This document shows positions 51,796-60,177 of a stretch of DNA of 64,000 nucleotides, piece by piece; the first letter of the stretch is position 1, and each line of letters begins with the position of its first letter. The notes under the pieces were generated by a model, which saw nothing but the letters and a program-made list of their open reading frames with translations, was not told the DNA's origin and searched no databases. The DNA is taken from NCBI GenBank assembly GCA_963698395.1, contig CAVOQQ010000001.1, positions 124,001-188,000 on the forward strand, read 5' to 3'. The DNA is from JBBQUN01 sp963698395. GTDB taxonomy: Bacteria > Actinomycetota > Acidimicrobiia > Acidimicrobiales > SZUA-35. Both the position numbers and the translations under genes were made by a program.

Positions 51796-52509
51796 TCATG
51801 AGGCGTCCGCCTCCGCCAGTGCTGCTCGTTCCAGGCCGGACAGGATCAGGTCGAGGCCGATCTCGAACTCGTCGCCGAAGTCGTAGCCAGGCTGGAGGAC
51901 CCGTTCCACCGTGAACTCGGCCAGGTTGGGGAAATCGTCGAAGGGAATCGGTGTTGCGACCGTCCCCACGAGATCGGTCATCTCGTCGCCGGCCGTTGCC
52001 GGCAGCGTGGACTCCTGCAGCGCGAAGCCATAGAGAAACGCATCGATCACGGCGTGGGCATGGCCGGTGCGTTCGAGCGAGAAGCCCGCCTGGCGGAAGC
52101 AGCCGAGTACGGCGTCGTGGTGGCGTAGGGTCGCCAAGCCAGGTGAGGTTCGGGTCTCCATGAGTGGTGAGGCCCACCGATGACGAGCCAGGACCTGGCG
52201 CATCGAGCGTGAGCGCACGAGCATCGCCGAGCGCCAATCGACATGGGTGGGTGGCAGTTCGATTTCGCTGAACACTCGATCGACCATGCCGTCGATGATG
52301 GCTTCCTTGTTGGGGAGGTGGTGGTAGATCGTCATGGGCTTGACGTCGATCGCCTCAGCCAGTTTGCGAATCGTGAGGGCCGCAATCCCGATCTCGTCGG
52401 CAAGGCGGATGGCGCCGTCGATCACTCGCTCGGGAGTGAGGACCGCCCGGTCGGCTCGGGTCTTCGTTGTCGCCTTCTTGGATGCCGTCGATGGTTTCTT
52501 CGCGCTCAC
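51796..52509 (-). CDS. TetR family transcriptional regulator (TetR_C_1-like)
   Basis: A 237-residue regulator. A lysine-rich leader (KKPSTASKKATTKTRADR) precedes the DNA-binding domain TPERVIDGAIRLADEIGIAA, LTIRKLAEAIDVKPMTIYHH and LPNKEAIIDGM. The C-terminal half has VRSRSMRQVLARHRWASPLM and AHAVIDAFLYGFALQESTLP, as in regulators with a classical tetracycline-repressor-like effector domain. GTG 52509 is the start; the long frame above it overlaps the amidohydrolase gene. It is divergent from that gene, with a 13-bp palindrome between them, so it probably regulates it and itself. Confidence 0.87.
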   Translation of the reverse strand: MSAKKPSTASKKATTKTRADRAVLTPERVIDGAIRLADEIGIAALTIRKLAEAIDVKPMTIYHHLPNKEAIIDGMVDRVFSEIELPPTHVDWRSAMLVRSRSMRQVLARHRWASPLMETRTSPGLATLRHHDAVLGCFRQAGFSLERTGHAHAVIDAFLYGFALQESTLPATAGDEMTDLVGTVATPIPFDDFPNLAEFTVERVLQPGYDFGDEFEIGLDLILSGLERAALAEADAS

Positions 52510-52518
52510 CGCCCTGAT

Positions 52519-52531
52519 CGTACATTGTACG
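52519..52531. promoter_or_regulatory. Candidate TetR operator
   Basis: CGTACATTGTACG (52519-52531) is a perfect palindrome with a central T, 10 bases upstream of the TetR GTG and 30 bases upstream of the divergent amidohydrolase ATG. Position suits a repressor for both genes. Confidence 0.5.
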
Positions 52532-52560
52532 GGTAGGCATCGTGTACTAGCGTCGTTCCG

Positions 52561-53784
52561 ATGCGAACCGTCATCGAGAACGGCCTGATCTTGGACACCG
52601 CCGAGATGGCGTTCATCGGGGAGCGCACCGTCGTGATCGACGACGGCTTGATCGTGGAGATCAGCGATCGCTACACCGGAGCGGCCGACCATGTCGTCAA
52701 TGCAGCGGGGCGATTCGTCGTGCCCGGTCTGATCGATGGCCATGTGCATTTCCGGTTGGCAACGATGAACTTCCGGCTGCTGGCGAGCATGAGCGAGGTC
52801 GAGTTCGGGATCCGCATGGCAACCTTGGCCCGAGAGACCGTGGAGCGTGGCTTCACCACCGTGCGCGATCTCGGGGGCGACGTCACCGGGCTCGTACGGG
52901 CCATCGCTCGGGGCACCACCGGTGGGCCTCGCATCATCCGGGCCGGCCGCATGCTCAGTCAGACCGGTGGCCACGGCGACGCCGAAGGCGGTGAGCGGCA
53001 AGTGCCCGAGTGCGCCTGTGCCATGCGAACGACGGCCTTCGGGATCGTCGCCGACGGCCCCGACGCCGTGCGCAAGGCAGCGCGGCACAACCTCCGAGAC
53101 GGCAGCGACTTCCTGAAGGTCCACGTCTCGGGCGGTGTCGCCACGCCGTCGGACCCCCTTGCTTCGGTGCAGTACACCCACGAGGAGATCTCGGCTGCCG
53201 TCGTGGAGGCGGCCCATCGTCAGACGTACGTGGCGGCGCACGCCTACTCGCCCGAGTCGATCCAGCTGGCGGTCGGTGCCGGTGTCCACAGCATCGAACA
53301 CGGCAACATGCTCGATGACGCCGCCGCCGCGGCGATGGCCACCGCCGGTGCGGTGCTGGTGCCGACGCTCGCCACCTACGAGGCGATGGACCTACTGGGC
53401 GAGAAGCTCGGTCTGCCGGCTGCGAATCGGGAGAAGAACACCGAGGTCTACGCCGCCGGGCTCGCGTCGCTCGACGTGGCGCATCGGCACGGCGTGACGA
53501 TGGGATTCGGCACCGACCTCATTGGTGAAACCCAGTCCCGGCAGAACCGTGAACTCTTGATCCGCCTCGAAGTCGAGTCCGCCCCCGCCATCTTGCGGGC
53601 GATGTGGCTGACCAACGCCCGGCTCTGTCATCTCGAGGGACAGGTCGGCACGCTCGCGCCGGGGGCGTTCGGCGATGTCGTGGTCTCGAGGGTGAACCCA
53701 CTCGAGGATCTCGCCACGTTCGCCGATCCGTCGGTCGCGTTCACGCACGTGATCCAGGGCGGCCGGATCGTCGTCGATCGCTGA
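52561..53784 (+). CDS. Amidohydrolase family protein
   Basis: A 407-residue metal-dependent amidohydrolase of the imidazolonepropionase/Xaa-Pro dipeptidase-like group. Metal ligands are the HxH in VPGLIDGHVHFRLAT, a carbamylated lysine candidate in GSDFLKVHVSGGVATP, histidines in AAHAYSPESIQLA and HSIEHGNMLDD, and the aspartate in GFGTDLIGETQ. N- and C-terminal strands form the composite beta domain (IENGLILDTAEMAFIGERTV, VIQGGRIVVD). It hydrolyses amide or cyclic bonds of an unknown substrate in the cytoplasm. It is likely controlled by the divergent TetR gene. ATG 52561 is the first start. Confidence 0.92.
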   Translation: MRTVIENGLILDTAEMAFIGERTVVIDDGLIVEISDRYTGAADHVVNAAGRFVVPGLIDGHVHFRLATMNFRLLASMSEVEFGIRMATLARETVERGFTTVRDLGGDVTGLVRAIARGTTGGPRIIRAGRMLSQTGGHGDAEGGERQVPECACAMRTTAFGIVADGPDAVRKAARHNLRDGSDFLKVHVSGGVATPSDPLASVQYTHEEISAAVVEAAHRQTYVAAHAYSPESIQLAVGAGVHSIEHGNMLDDAAAAAMATAGAVLVPTLATYEAMDLLGEKLGLPAANREKNTEVYAAGLASLDVAHRHGVTMGFGTDLIGETQSRQNRELLIRLEVESAPAILRAMWLTNARLCHLEGQVGTLAPGAFGDVVVSRVNPLEDLATFADPSVAFTHVIQGGRIVVDR

Positions 53785-53855
53785 CGAATTGACCTTCGCA
53801 CGCTCGACCTGCTGGATTCACCCAGTCCGATGACACTGAGAAGGATGTGCAACGA

Positions 53856-54275
53856 ATGACTTCGACCGACGAACCCGTGCCGGCTTCCGAAGAGGGAGGT
53901 GTGCTCGAGACCCTCGGCGGTGGACGAGTGGTCGAGTCCGATGGCGAGTTGGGCCGGTCCGTTCTCGAGTTCACATGCACCCCGTCAATGTGCCACTCCG
54001 GCGGCGTGGCACAGGGAGGGTTTGTCACCGGCTGGATCGACTCGGCAATGGCTCACGCCTGTATCGCTCGCTACACGACGGCCTACTGGATCGCGACGCT
54101 CGAGGTGAAGGTCAGCTTCTTCCGGCCGGCGATGCCCGGTCTCGTGATCGCCGAGGGATGGATCGAGCGAGCAGGGAAGCAGACCGTCTTCACCGAGGGC
54201 CAGCTGCTCGATCGCGATGGAAACGTGCTGGCGAAGGCGAGCTCGACGATCCGGCTGGTGCCGAACCGAGTCTGA
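53856..54275 (+). CDS. PaaI-like hotdog thioesterase
   Basis: A 139-residue hotdog-fold thioesterase of the PaaI/acyl-CoA thioesterase group. The motif CHSGGVAQGGFVTGWIDSAM contains the H-x-G and G-G-x-x-x-x-x-x-D signatures, followed by TTAYWIATLEVKVSFFRPAM, PGLVIAEGWIERAGKQTVFT and LAKASSTIRLV. It hydrolyses an acyl-CoA or aryl-CoA thioester; the natural substrate is unknown. The ATG at 53856 is chosen over the GTG at 53847. It lies 71 bases after the amidohydrolase stop and upstream of the P450 gene, whose own operators follow its stop. Confidence 0.9.
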   Translation: MTSTDEPVPASEEGGVLETLGGGRVVESDGELGRSVLEFTCTPSMCHSGGVAQGGFVTGWIDSAMAHACIARYTTAYWIATLEVKVSFFRPAMPGLVIAEGWIERAGKQTVFTEGQLLDRDGNVLAKASSTIRLVPNRV

Positions 54276-54330
54276 GGCCTCAGGGGTATCCCAGAGCGAG
54301 CGAGACGGTTTGCGGGCCGCCGCGAAATCG

Positions 54331-54369
54331 TGGCACTGGACAATGCCACTGTGGCACTTTAGTGTGCCA
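54331..54369. promoter_or_regulatory. Double GGCAC-type operator upstream of the P450 gene
   Basis: Two 18-bp dyads, TGGCACTGGACAATGCCA (54331-54348) and TGGCACTTTAGTGTGCCA (54352-54369), start exactly 21 bases apart. The same arrangement with the same consensus is found at 57541-57579. Occupancy would block the P450 promoter or the ATG at 54372. The TetR gene at 56888-57511 is the obvious candidate for the binding protein. Confidence 0.75.
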
Positions 54370-54428
54370 AGATGACGCCGTTCGGCGTCGGCTGTCCGAC
54401 GTGGACGCCTGAGCACACGAGGTTCGAC

Positions 54429-55607
54429 ATGACTCGCAATGACTACGACTTGTTCGACCCCGCGTACATCGCGGACCCCGCTCCCACATGGGAGCGTTTT
54501 CGAAGCGAGTGTCCGATGGCGAGATCGGATTCCTACGGAGGGTCCTGGCTGCCTGCCCGCTACGACGATGTGACCGCTGTTGCCCGAGATGTCGAAACCT
54601 TCACCTCGTCATTGGGGGTGAGCGTCATCGAAGTTCCCGAGCGTCGGGCGGCTCTCACCCAGGGAAGCCCGCCGATCGACGCCGATCCTCCTCTCCACAC
54701 CTGGACTCGGCGTCTGTTGTTGCCGGCGATGTCGCCATCGGCGGTTTTCTCGTATGAAGCCGGCACTCGTGCACTGTGTCGATCCCTCATTGCCTCCTTC
54801 GTCGGTTCTGGGCGAGCCGACGCCGCTGCCGACTACGCCCAGCAGTTGCCAGTGCGCGTGATCGGGGCCCTGCTCGGTGTTCCCGAGCAGGAGAGTGACC
54901 GGTTCGTCGGCTGGGTTCGCTCGATCATCGAGTTCGCGAACGACACCGAGCGCCGGGCCAAGGCGACAGCCGAACTCGCGGAGTTCCTGCGAGGGGAGAT
55001 CGCCGACCGCCGAGTCAATCCCGGCAGGGACCTCATCAGTCACATGGTGCAGAGCGACAACGATGGCGAACCGATCGACGACGAAACGATCATCGGCGAA
55101 GCGGCGCTCCTGCTGGTGGCTGGTGTCGACACCACGTGGAGCGCCATCGGATCGTCCCTGCTGCACCTCGCCTCGCATCCGGACGATCGTCGTCGCATGG
55201 TGGACGATCCCGAGGTGTGGCCGCTGGCGATCGAGGAGTTCCTGCGGTTCTACTCGCCGGTCACGATGGCTCGTACGGCGACGACCGACACCGAAGTCGC
55301 CGGCTGCCCGGTGGCCAAGGGCGACCGAGTACTCCTGAGCTTCCCGTCGGCGAATCGCGACGAGACCCACTTCGAGGAGCCGGATCGGTTCATCATCGAC
55401 CGCGAACACAATCGGCATCTTGCCTTCGGTGTGGGTATCCACCGGTGTGCCGGATCGAATCTGGCTCGCATGGAACTGCGGATCGCTCTCGAGGAGTGGC
55501 TTGCCGCCATTCCCGAGTTCGAACTCGAAGACCCAGGTGTCGTCACCTGGGCAGGGGGCCAGATCCGTGGGCCGCGCTCGGTGCCCGTCGTCTTCCCCGC
55601 CCGCTGA
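54429..55607 (+). CDS. Cytochrome P450
   Basis: A 392-residue bacterial class I P450. The heme-binding loop is LAFGVGIHRCAGSNLARMEL (F-x-x-G-x-H-x-C-x-G), the I-helix motif LLLVAGVDTTWSAIGS, and the K-helix ExxR lies in LAIEEFLRFYSPVT. A substrate-facing region is ALTQGSPPIDADPPLHTWTR. It needs a ferredoxin and reductase, which are not encoded nearby. The frame starts at ATG 54372, but that codon lies 2 bases after an operator dyad, so ATG 54429 with GAGG upstream is preferred. The acyl-CoA dehydrogenase starts right after the stop, so the two form an operon under the double operator. Confidence 0.92.
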   Translation: MTRNDYDLFDPAYIADPAPTWERFRSECPMARSDSYGGSWLPARYDDVTAVARDVETFTSSLGVSVIEVPERRAALTQGSPPIDADPPLHTWTRRLLLPAMSPSAVFSYEAGTRALCRSLIASFVGSGRADAAADYAQQLPVRVIGALLGVPEQESDRFVGWVRSIIEFANDTERRAKATAELAEFLRGEIADRRVNPGRDLISHMVQSDNDGEPIDDETIIGEAALLLVAGVDTTWSAIGSSLLHLASHPDDRRRMVDDPEVWPLAIEEFLRFYSPVTMARTATTDTEVAGCPVAKGDRVLLSFPSANRDETHFEEPDRFIIDREHNRHLAFGVGIHRCAGSNLARMELRIALEEWLAAIPEFELEDPGVVTWAGGQIRGPRSVPVVFPAR

Positions 55608-55608
55608 G

Positions 55609-56802
55609 ATGGTCGCGACCGCAACGAATCCAACGATCGGACCCGAAACGATGACCAGTCAAACGACCAACAAGCGGCGCTCGGAGCTCGGCCTCGACTT
55701 CCAGTTCGGATCGGAACTCGCCGAGTTGCGGGACCGGGCCCGATCGGTCGCCGCTGAGGGCGTCGCCACGTACGGGCGCTTCCACGACTCGTGGATCAAC
55801 GGGCATTCCAAGGCCTTCTCCAACGTCATGGCGGCCGAGGGTTGGGTGGGTATGACCTGGCCGGTCGAGCATGGTGGCCACGGTCGGCCGAACATCGAGC
55901 GGATCGTCATGGCCGACGAGATGATCTGCGCCGGTGCGCCGATTGCCGCCGGATGGGTTGCCGATCGCCAGATGGGACCCTCGATCATCCGCTTCGGAAG
56001 TGCCGACCAGCAGGCGGAGTTCCTGCCGGGCATCCTCACGGGCGAACAGACCTGGTGTATCGGCATGAGCGAGCCCGATGCCGGGTCCGACCTGGCGTCG
56101 GCGTCGACCGCGGCGCGGCGGCAGGGCCACGAGTGGGTGATCAATGGCCAGAAGATCTGGACGTCGATGTCTCACCTCGCTGACTACTGCTACTTGATCT
56201 GCCGCACGTCGAGCGACGGGCCGCCCCACAGCGGTATCAGCGAGATCATCGTCCCCATGGACACGCCCGGTCTCGAGGTTCGTCAGATCGCCGACATGGT
56301 CGGAAACCGGCACTTCTGTGAGGTCTTCTTCGACGACGTGCGGGTGCCGATCGAGAACCTCGTCGGTGTCGAGGGCGCCGCCTTCAAGCAGACCATGGCC
56401 CAGCTCGAACACGAGCGCGGCGGGATCGATCGGCTGGTCTCCAATCGTCCACTGTTCGACGACGCACTCGAGAAAGCCGATCGAAGCGACCCCCTTGTTC
56501 GTCAAGACATCGCTGCACTCGAGACGGCCTACCGCCTCGGTCGTCTGATGATCTACCGTCACGCCCTCGGCCAGGCTCCATCCGGCTACAGCACCACCAT
56601 CAAGTGCTTCTGCACCGAGCACGAGCGGCGTGTTGCGAACTTTGCGGCCAAGGTGCTGGGAGCCGAGAGCATGCTCGACTCCGAGACCACCCGGGCCTTT
56701 GCCCAGTCGCCCTCGTACACCATCATGGGCGGCACGTCCGAGGTGATGCGCAACATCCTCGGTGAGCGAGGGCTCGGTCTTCCCCGGGAGCCGAGGGCCT
56801 GA
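55609..56802 (+). CDS. Acyl-CoA dehydrogenase family protein
   Basis: A 397-residue flavoprotein. Domain 1 contains NVMAAEGWVGMTWPVEHGGH, the middle has TWCIGMSEPDAGSDLASAST (FAD-binding I-x-M-T/S-E-P) and WVINGQKIWTSMSHLADYCY, and the last domain has AQSPSYTIMGGTSEVMRNIL. It oxidises an acyl-CoA or related thioester at the alpha-beta position. The catalytic glutamate is not obvious at its usual place, which varies between subfamilies. The ATG at 55609 is 2 bases after the P450 stop; ATG 55651 gives a shorter, equally plausible protein. It is co-transcribed with the P450, probably in degradation or modification of a lipophilic acid. Confidence 0.9.
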   Translation: MVATATNPTIGPETMTSQTTNKRRSELGLDFQFGSELAELRDRARSVAAEGVATYGRFHDSWINGHSKAFSNVMAAEGWVGMTWPVEHGGHGRPNIERIVMADEMICAGAPIAAGWVADRQMGPSIIRFGSADQQAEFLPGILTGEQTWCIGMSEPDAGSDLASASTAARRQGHEWVINGQKIWTSMSHLADYCYLICRTSSDGPPHSGISEIIVPMDTPGLEVRQIADMVGNRHFCEVFFDDVRVPIENLVGVEGAAFKQTMAQLEHERGGIDRLVSNRPLFDDALEKADRSDPLVRQDIAALETAYRLGRLMIYRHALGQAPSGYSTTIKCFCTEHERRVANFAAKVLGAESMLDSETTRAFAQSPSYTIMGGTSEVMRNILGERGLGLPREPRA

Positions 56803-56887
56803 TGCCTCGGTTGGCGCAAGCGCCGAGGTCGAGAGTCGAGGTCGAGAGCGGTCGTCGTGGCGTCGTCGCGGCTTGGGTCCGGTGTGG

Positions 56888-57511
56888 TCAGCCGCGCGAA
56901 TCTGCCGACAGGCACGCTTCGATCACTGCGGTGATGATGGCGGCGCTGAGTCGTGCAGCCTCATCGATCGACTGTCCGAGATCGATGATGAGCGAGTGTG
57001 TCGAGTAGCTCGAGACAGCCATGGCCATCGCCTCGGTCACCAGGTCGGGCGGAGGACCGGTGCCACCATGAGCTTCCCAGGCGCGGATCGTGAGTCGTTT
57101 GGTGGCCCGGCGTCGCATCGCTCGGCGGCGTCGTGTCACCTCGATCAGCTCTTGGGGAAGGTGGGCATCGGCGGTGCTCGAGATCTGCCAGATGGCAAGC
57201 CCGGCGGCGCGATGGCTTCGGTGTGTGTGGGCGATCACGCTGGTGAGCCACTCGCCCGGCTCACCTTCGATCATGGTGGCTTCGGCGAGCTGGCCTTCGT
57301 AGTCGGCGATCGCCGCATCGAGCGCACTCCGAACCAGCGCGTCGCGCGATTCGAAATGACGAAACAGCGAGCGCCGGCTGATGCCGGATTCGTCGGCTAT
57401 CTGATCCATCGTGAGCGAGAGTCCGTGGATCGCCAACAGCGCCTGAGTGGACTGAAGGGCCTGGGCTCGAACAAACTCGAGTTTGGTCCTGGGGGCCGCA
57501 GTGGTCGCCAT
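56888..57511 (-). CDS. TetR family regulator, likely controller of the P450 and dioxygenase genes
   Basis: A 207-residue TetR-type regulator. The DNA-binding domain reads FVRAQALQSTQALLAIHGLS, LTMDQIADESGISRRSLFRH and FESRDALVRSALDAAI. The C-terminal domain has WLTSVIAHTHRSHRAAGLAI and MAMAVSSYSTHSLIIDLG. ATG 57511 is chosen; a TTG seven codons upstream would reach nearly to the operator. The gene sits between the P450/acyl-CoA dehydrogenase pair and the divergent dioxygenase gene. Each target has an identical pair of GGCAC dyads, so it probably represses both and itself until a substrate-derived ligand binds. Confidence 0.88.
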   Translation of the reverse strand: MATTAAPRTKLEFVRAQALQSTQALLAIHGLSLTMDQIADESGISRRSLFRHFESRDALVRSALDAAIADYEGQLAEATMIEGEPGEWLTSVIAHTHRSHRAAGLAIWQISSTADAHLPQELIEVTRRRRAMRRRATKRLTIRAWEAHGGTGPPPDLVTEAMAMAVSSYSTHSLIIDLGQSIDEAARLSAAIITAVIEACLSADSRG

Positions 57512-57538
57512 CGGCCGAAGGGTAGCAGTCAAATGCCC

Positions 57539-57579
57539 TGCGGCACTAGACAGTGCCGCAATGGCACTCTATGGTGTCA
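57539..57579. promoter_or_regulatory. Double GGCAC-type operator between TetR and dioxygenase genes
   Basis: First dyad: TGCGGCACT-N4-AGTGCCGCA (57539-57560), nine perfect bases per arm. Second dyad: TGGCAC-N6-GTGTCA (57562-57579), one mismatch. The two start 21 bases apart when aligned as 18-mers (57541 and 57562), just as at 54331-54369. Likely an operator for divergent control. Confidence 0.78.
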
Positions 57580-57638
57580 CAAGCATGATCGTCGTACTGA
57601 CGATCGTCGCCACACGGGCTGAAGGTCATGGGGGACCA

Positions 57639-58706
57639 ATGAGTGACGGATTGATGAGCGCACCACGGTTGACGCCGGTCGAATCGCCTGCCGCCTGGTA
57701 TGGCCGAGATCTGCAGGACTCCGAGAGCTGGATCGAGCAGCTGTCGTCGTCGGAGGTCGAGGAGCTCTTGGCCGCGGTCGCCGACGTGGAGGAGCGTGGC
57801 ATCACGCTGCTCGAGATGCGACGAGACGACTTCCGCCTGCCAACACTCGCCGGCCGCCTGCGGGGTCTGGCGAACGAGCTCGACCGCGGTCGAGGCTTCT
57901 GGTTGCTGCGGGGCCTCCCCATCGAGGAGATGTCGCGTCACGACGCGGCGGTTGCCTACTGGGGAATCGGGCTGCACCTGGGCGTGCCGGTGTCGCAGAA
58001 CGCCCGCGGACATCTGCTCGGCCATGTGACCGACGAGGGGCTCGACATTCGAGACCCGGGCTCACGTGGCTATCAGACCCGGGTGCGTCTGCCGTACCAC
58101 ACCGACAGTTCCGACACCGTCGGGTTGCTCTGCCTGCAGCCATCGAAATCGGGTGGGCTCAGCTCCATCGTCTCGTCGACCACGGTCTTCAACGAGACAC
58201 TTGCTCGCCGCCCCGACCTCGCCCACCTGTGGTTCCAGGAGTGGCACTACGACCGTCGCAACGAGGAACGACCGGGCGAAGATCCGTTCTTCGTCACCCC
58301 GCTGGCGGTGTGGTGTGAAGGGCTGCTTTCGATCCGCTACGTGCGGTCCTTCCTCGACACGGCGCTGCGCCACGACGCCGTGCCTCGCCGTACCGACGAC
58401 GAGGCGGCGTTCCTCGATCTGGTCGATGCCATCACCGTCGAGGACGGCATTGCTCTCCACATGGACTTCCGGCCCGGCGACATCCAGTTCGTCTGCAACT
58501 ACTCGACGCTGCACTCACGCACGTCCTACGAAGACTGGCCAGAGCCCGAACGCAAGCGCCATCTGCTGCGTTTGTGGATCAGTCTCGACGAGGGCCGGCC
58601 GTTGCCGGAGAACTTCGGACGCGGCGTCACCGCCGGTATCGCCGGTCGGGGTGGCATTCCCGCTGTTCCCGAGCTCGCCGACCCGATGGCAGGAACCGAC
58701 ATTTGA
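57639..58706 (+). CDS. TauD/TfdA family Fe(II)/2-oxoglutarate dioxygenase (copy 2)
   Basis: A 355-residue paralogue of the dioxygenase at 40146. The iron site is LPYHTDSSDTVGLL (H-x-D) and the distal histidine in YSTLHSRTSYEDWPE, with the 2-oxoglutarate arginine in RHLLRLWISLDEG. Shared segments with copy 1 include GFWLLRGLPIEEM, YWGIGLHLGVPVSQNARG and LLGHVTDEG. ATG 57639 follows GGGGA; the open frame starts upstream, at 57483, within the operator region. The gene is divergent from the TetR gene and overlaps the next gene (TTGA), so it forms an operon with the nitroreductase. It probably hydroxylates the same compound handled by the P450 pair. Confidence 0.92.
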   Translation: MSDGLMSAPRLTPVESPAAWYGRDLQDSESWIEQLSSSEVEELLAAVADVEERGITLLEMRRDDFRLPTLAGRLRGLANELDRGRGFWLLRGLPIEEMSRHDAAVAYWGIGLHLGVPVSQNARGHLLGHVTDEGLDIRDPGSRGYQTRVRLPYHTDSSDTVGLLCLQPSKSGGLSSIVSSTTVFNETLARRPDLAHLWFQEWHYDRRNEERPGEDPFFVTPLAVWCEGLLSIRYVRSFLDTALRHDAVPRRTDDEAAFLDLVDAITVEDGIALHMDFRPGDIQFVCNYSTLHSRTSYEDWPEPERKRHLLRLWISLDEGRPLPENFGRGVTAGIAGRGGIPAVPELADPMAGTDI

Positions 58707-59545
58707 GCGACCGTGTCCAAGCCTCGGTCGGCGGTGATCGATTGGCCGACCTCGTCGCTGCCCGTTTCGCCGGCGGACCGACCGAGGTCTCCTCGGCGCC
58801 ATCGAACCCGGACGGCGACACTCTCGACACCCGCATCATCGGGGCCATGTTGGCGCATCGCACCTGTCGCCGGTTTCTCGACCAGCCGATCGACGACGAT
58901 CTCTTCGAGCTGTTGCTGGCAGCCAGCTTCAGCACGCCGTCGAAGAGCGATCTCCAACAGTGCTCGGTGGTCGTCGTCGACGACCAGGCACGCCGACGAG
59001 CGATAGCCGAGCTGATTCCGACGATGCCTTGGGTGATCGACGCCCCTCGATTTCTCGTGTTCTGCGGCGACAGTCACCGGATCCGCAGCGTCGCCGAACG
59101 GGCTGGTGTCGAGTTCGCCAATGATCATCTCGATGCGTTTCTCAACGCAGCCGGCGATGCGGCGATGCACCTGTCGAGCTTCGTCTGGGCCGCCGAGTCC
59201 GTCGGGCTCGGCACCTGCCCCATCAGCGTGGTCCGGAACCACATCGACGAAGTGGCGGCGATTCTGGAGCTGCCGGATCACGTCTTTCCGTTCGCCGGCC
59301 TGTGTGTTGGCTGGCCCAAGCGACTCGAGCCGCTCTCGCCCCGGCTGCCCATGTCCGTCACCGTCCACCACGACCGATACGACGACCGGGCGGCGCCCGA
59401 TCTCATCGACGACTACGACGAGCGGCGCCATGCGGCCCGACCGGCAGACGACGTCTGGTCGGCCACCAGGTCGGCGATGGTGTCACGTTCGGAGCGGAGC
59501 CAGTTGGCCCGGTTCCTTCGGTCGAAGCGCTTCGGCCTCGACTGA
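58703..59545 (+). CDS. Nitroreductase family protein
   Basis: A 280-residue FMN-dependent nitroreductase. The start is a TTG at 58703 that overlaps the dioxygenase stop (TTGA). The FMN-binding N-terminus is GAMLAHRTCRRFLDQPIDDD followed by FELLLAASFSTPSKSDLQQC; the dimer core has AAGDAAMHLSSFVWAAESVG and GLGTCPISVVRNHIDEVAAI; the end includes PFAGLCVGWPKRLEPLSPRL. Members reduce nitroaromatics, quinones, enones or dehalogenate iodotyrosine-like substrates with NAD(P)H. Tight coupling with the dioxygenase implies a joint pathway. Confidence 0.9.
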   Translation: MSDRVQASVGGDRLADLVAARFAGGPTEVSSAPSNPDGDTLDTRIIGAMLAHRTCRRFLDQPIDDDLFELLLAASFSTPSKSDLQQCSVVVVDDQARRRAIAELIPTMPWVIDAPRFLVFCGDSHRIRSVAERAGVEFANDHLDAFLNAAGDAAMHLSSFVWAAESVGLGTCPISVVRNHIDEVAAILELPDHVFPFAGLCVGWPKRLEPLSPRLPMSVTVHHDRYDDRAAPDLIDDYDERRHAARPADDVWSATRSAMVSRSERSQLARFLRSKRFGLD

Positions 59546-59592
59546 ACTCATCGGTGGAGAAGCGGGTCCGCTCGGCCTGCCAGGCACATCGC

Positions 59593-60177
59593 TCAGCTCG
59601 ACTTCGAGGGTGTCGGCCAGAATCGGGAACCGGAGGGTCGATCGATGCCTCGCCATCGGATCAACGATGCGGCGCCGACCACGACGGCGAGGGCGAGCGC
59701 GGTGAGAGGACCGTTGCCTGCTGCGTCGCGTCGTTCGAATACCAGGACGACACTCCAGGTCCCAACGGTCAGCGCGCCCACCACAGCGGTGTGGTGCAGC
59801 CATCTGCCGATGATGGATCGTCGGACTGCGCCTCCGGTGGGGAGCGATGCCGCCAGCGCCGTCACCGAGTGGAAGCACAGCAGACACACCGCAGCGACCG
59901 GCAACCATGGGGTGTCGACCGAATCGACCGTCGCCAGCCAACGCCACGTGACGATGATGATGACGATGAGCGCAACGTCGGAATCGGGCACCAAGGCCGA
60001 GACCACGGCCAAGAGGCCGACGAGGAACAAACCGAAGACCCAGAGCCGGTCGTCGGCGGCCGAGCCGGCGAGGACCGCTGCCAGCGATGTCGCAACACCG
60101 ACAGCTCGAAAGATCCACTGCTGGCCGCTGGCCTCGATCAGGTGGTCGACGGCACGCTGGAGCTTCTCGGTGTTCAT
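59593..60177 (-). CDS. Membrane protein at the end of the MoxR/DUF58 operon
   Basis: A 194-residue membrane protein with about five spans: FRAVGVATSLAAVLAGSAAD, LWVFGLFLVGLLAVVSALVP, VALIVIIIVTWRWLATVDSV, WLPVAAVCLLCFHSVTALAA and, after a basic loop, LHHTAVVGALTVGTWSVVLV. It begins with an ATG overlapping the stop of the DUF58 gene (ATGA). No family is recognised. Genes of this position in MoxR/DUF58 operons often encode small integral proteins of unknown role. The C-terminus is basic and likely cytoplasmic. Confidence 0.82.
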   Translation of the reverse strand: MNTEKLQRAVDHLIEASGQQWIFRAVGVATSLAAVLAGSAADDRLWVFGLFLVGLLAVVSALVPDSDVALIVIIIVTWRWLATVDSVDTPWLPVAAVCLLCFHSVTALAASLPTGGAVRRSIIGRWLHHTAVVGALTVGTWSVVLVFERRDAAGNGPLTALALAVVVGAASLIRWRGIDRPSGSRFWPTPSKSS

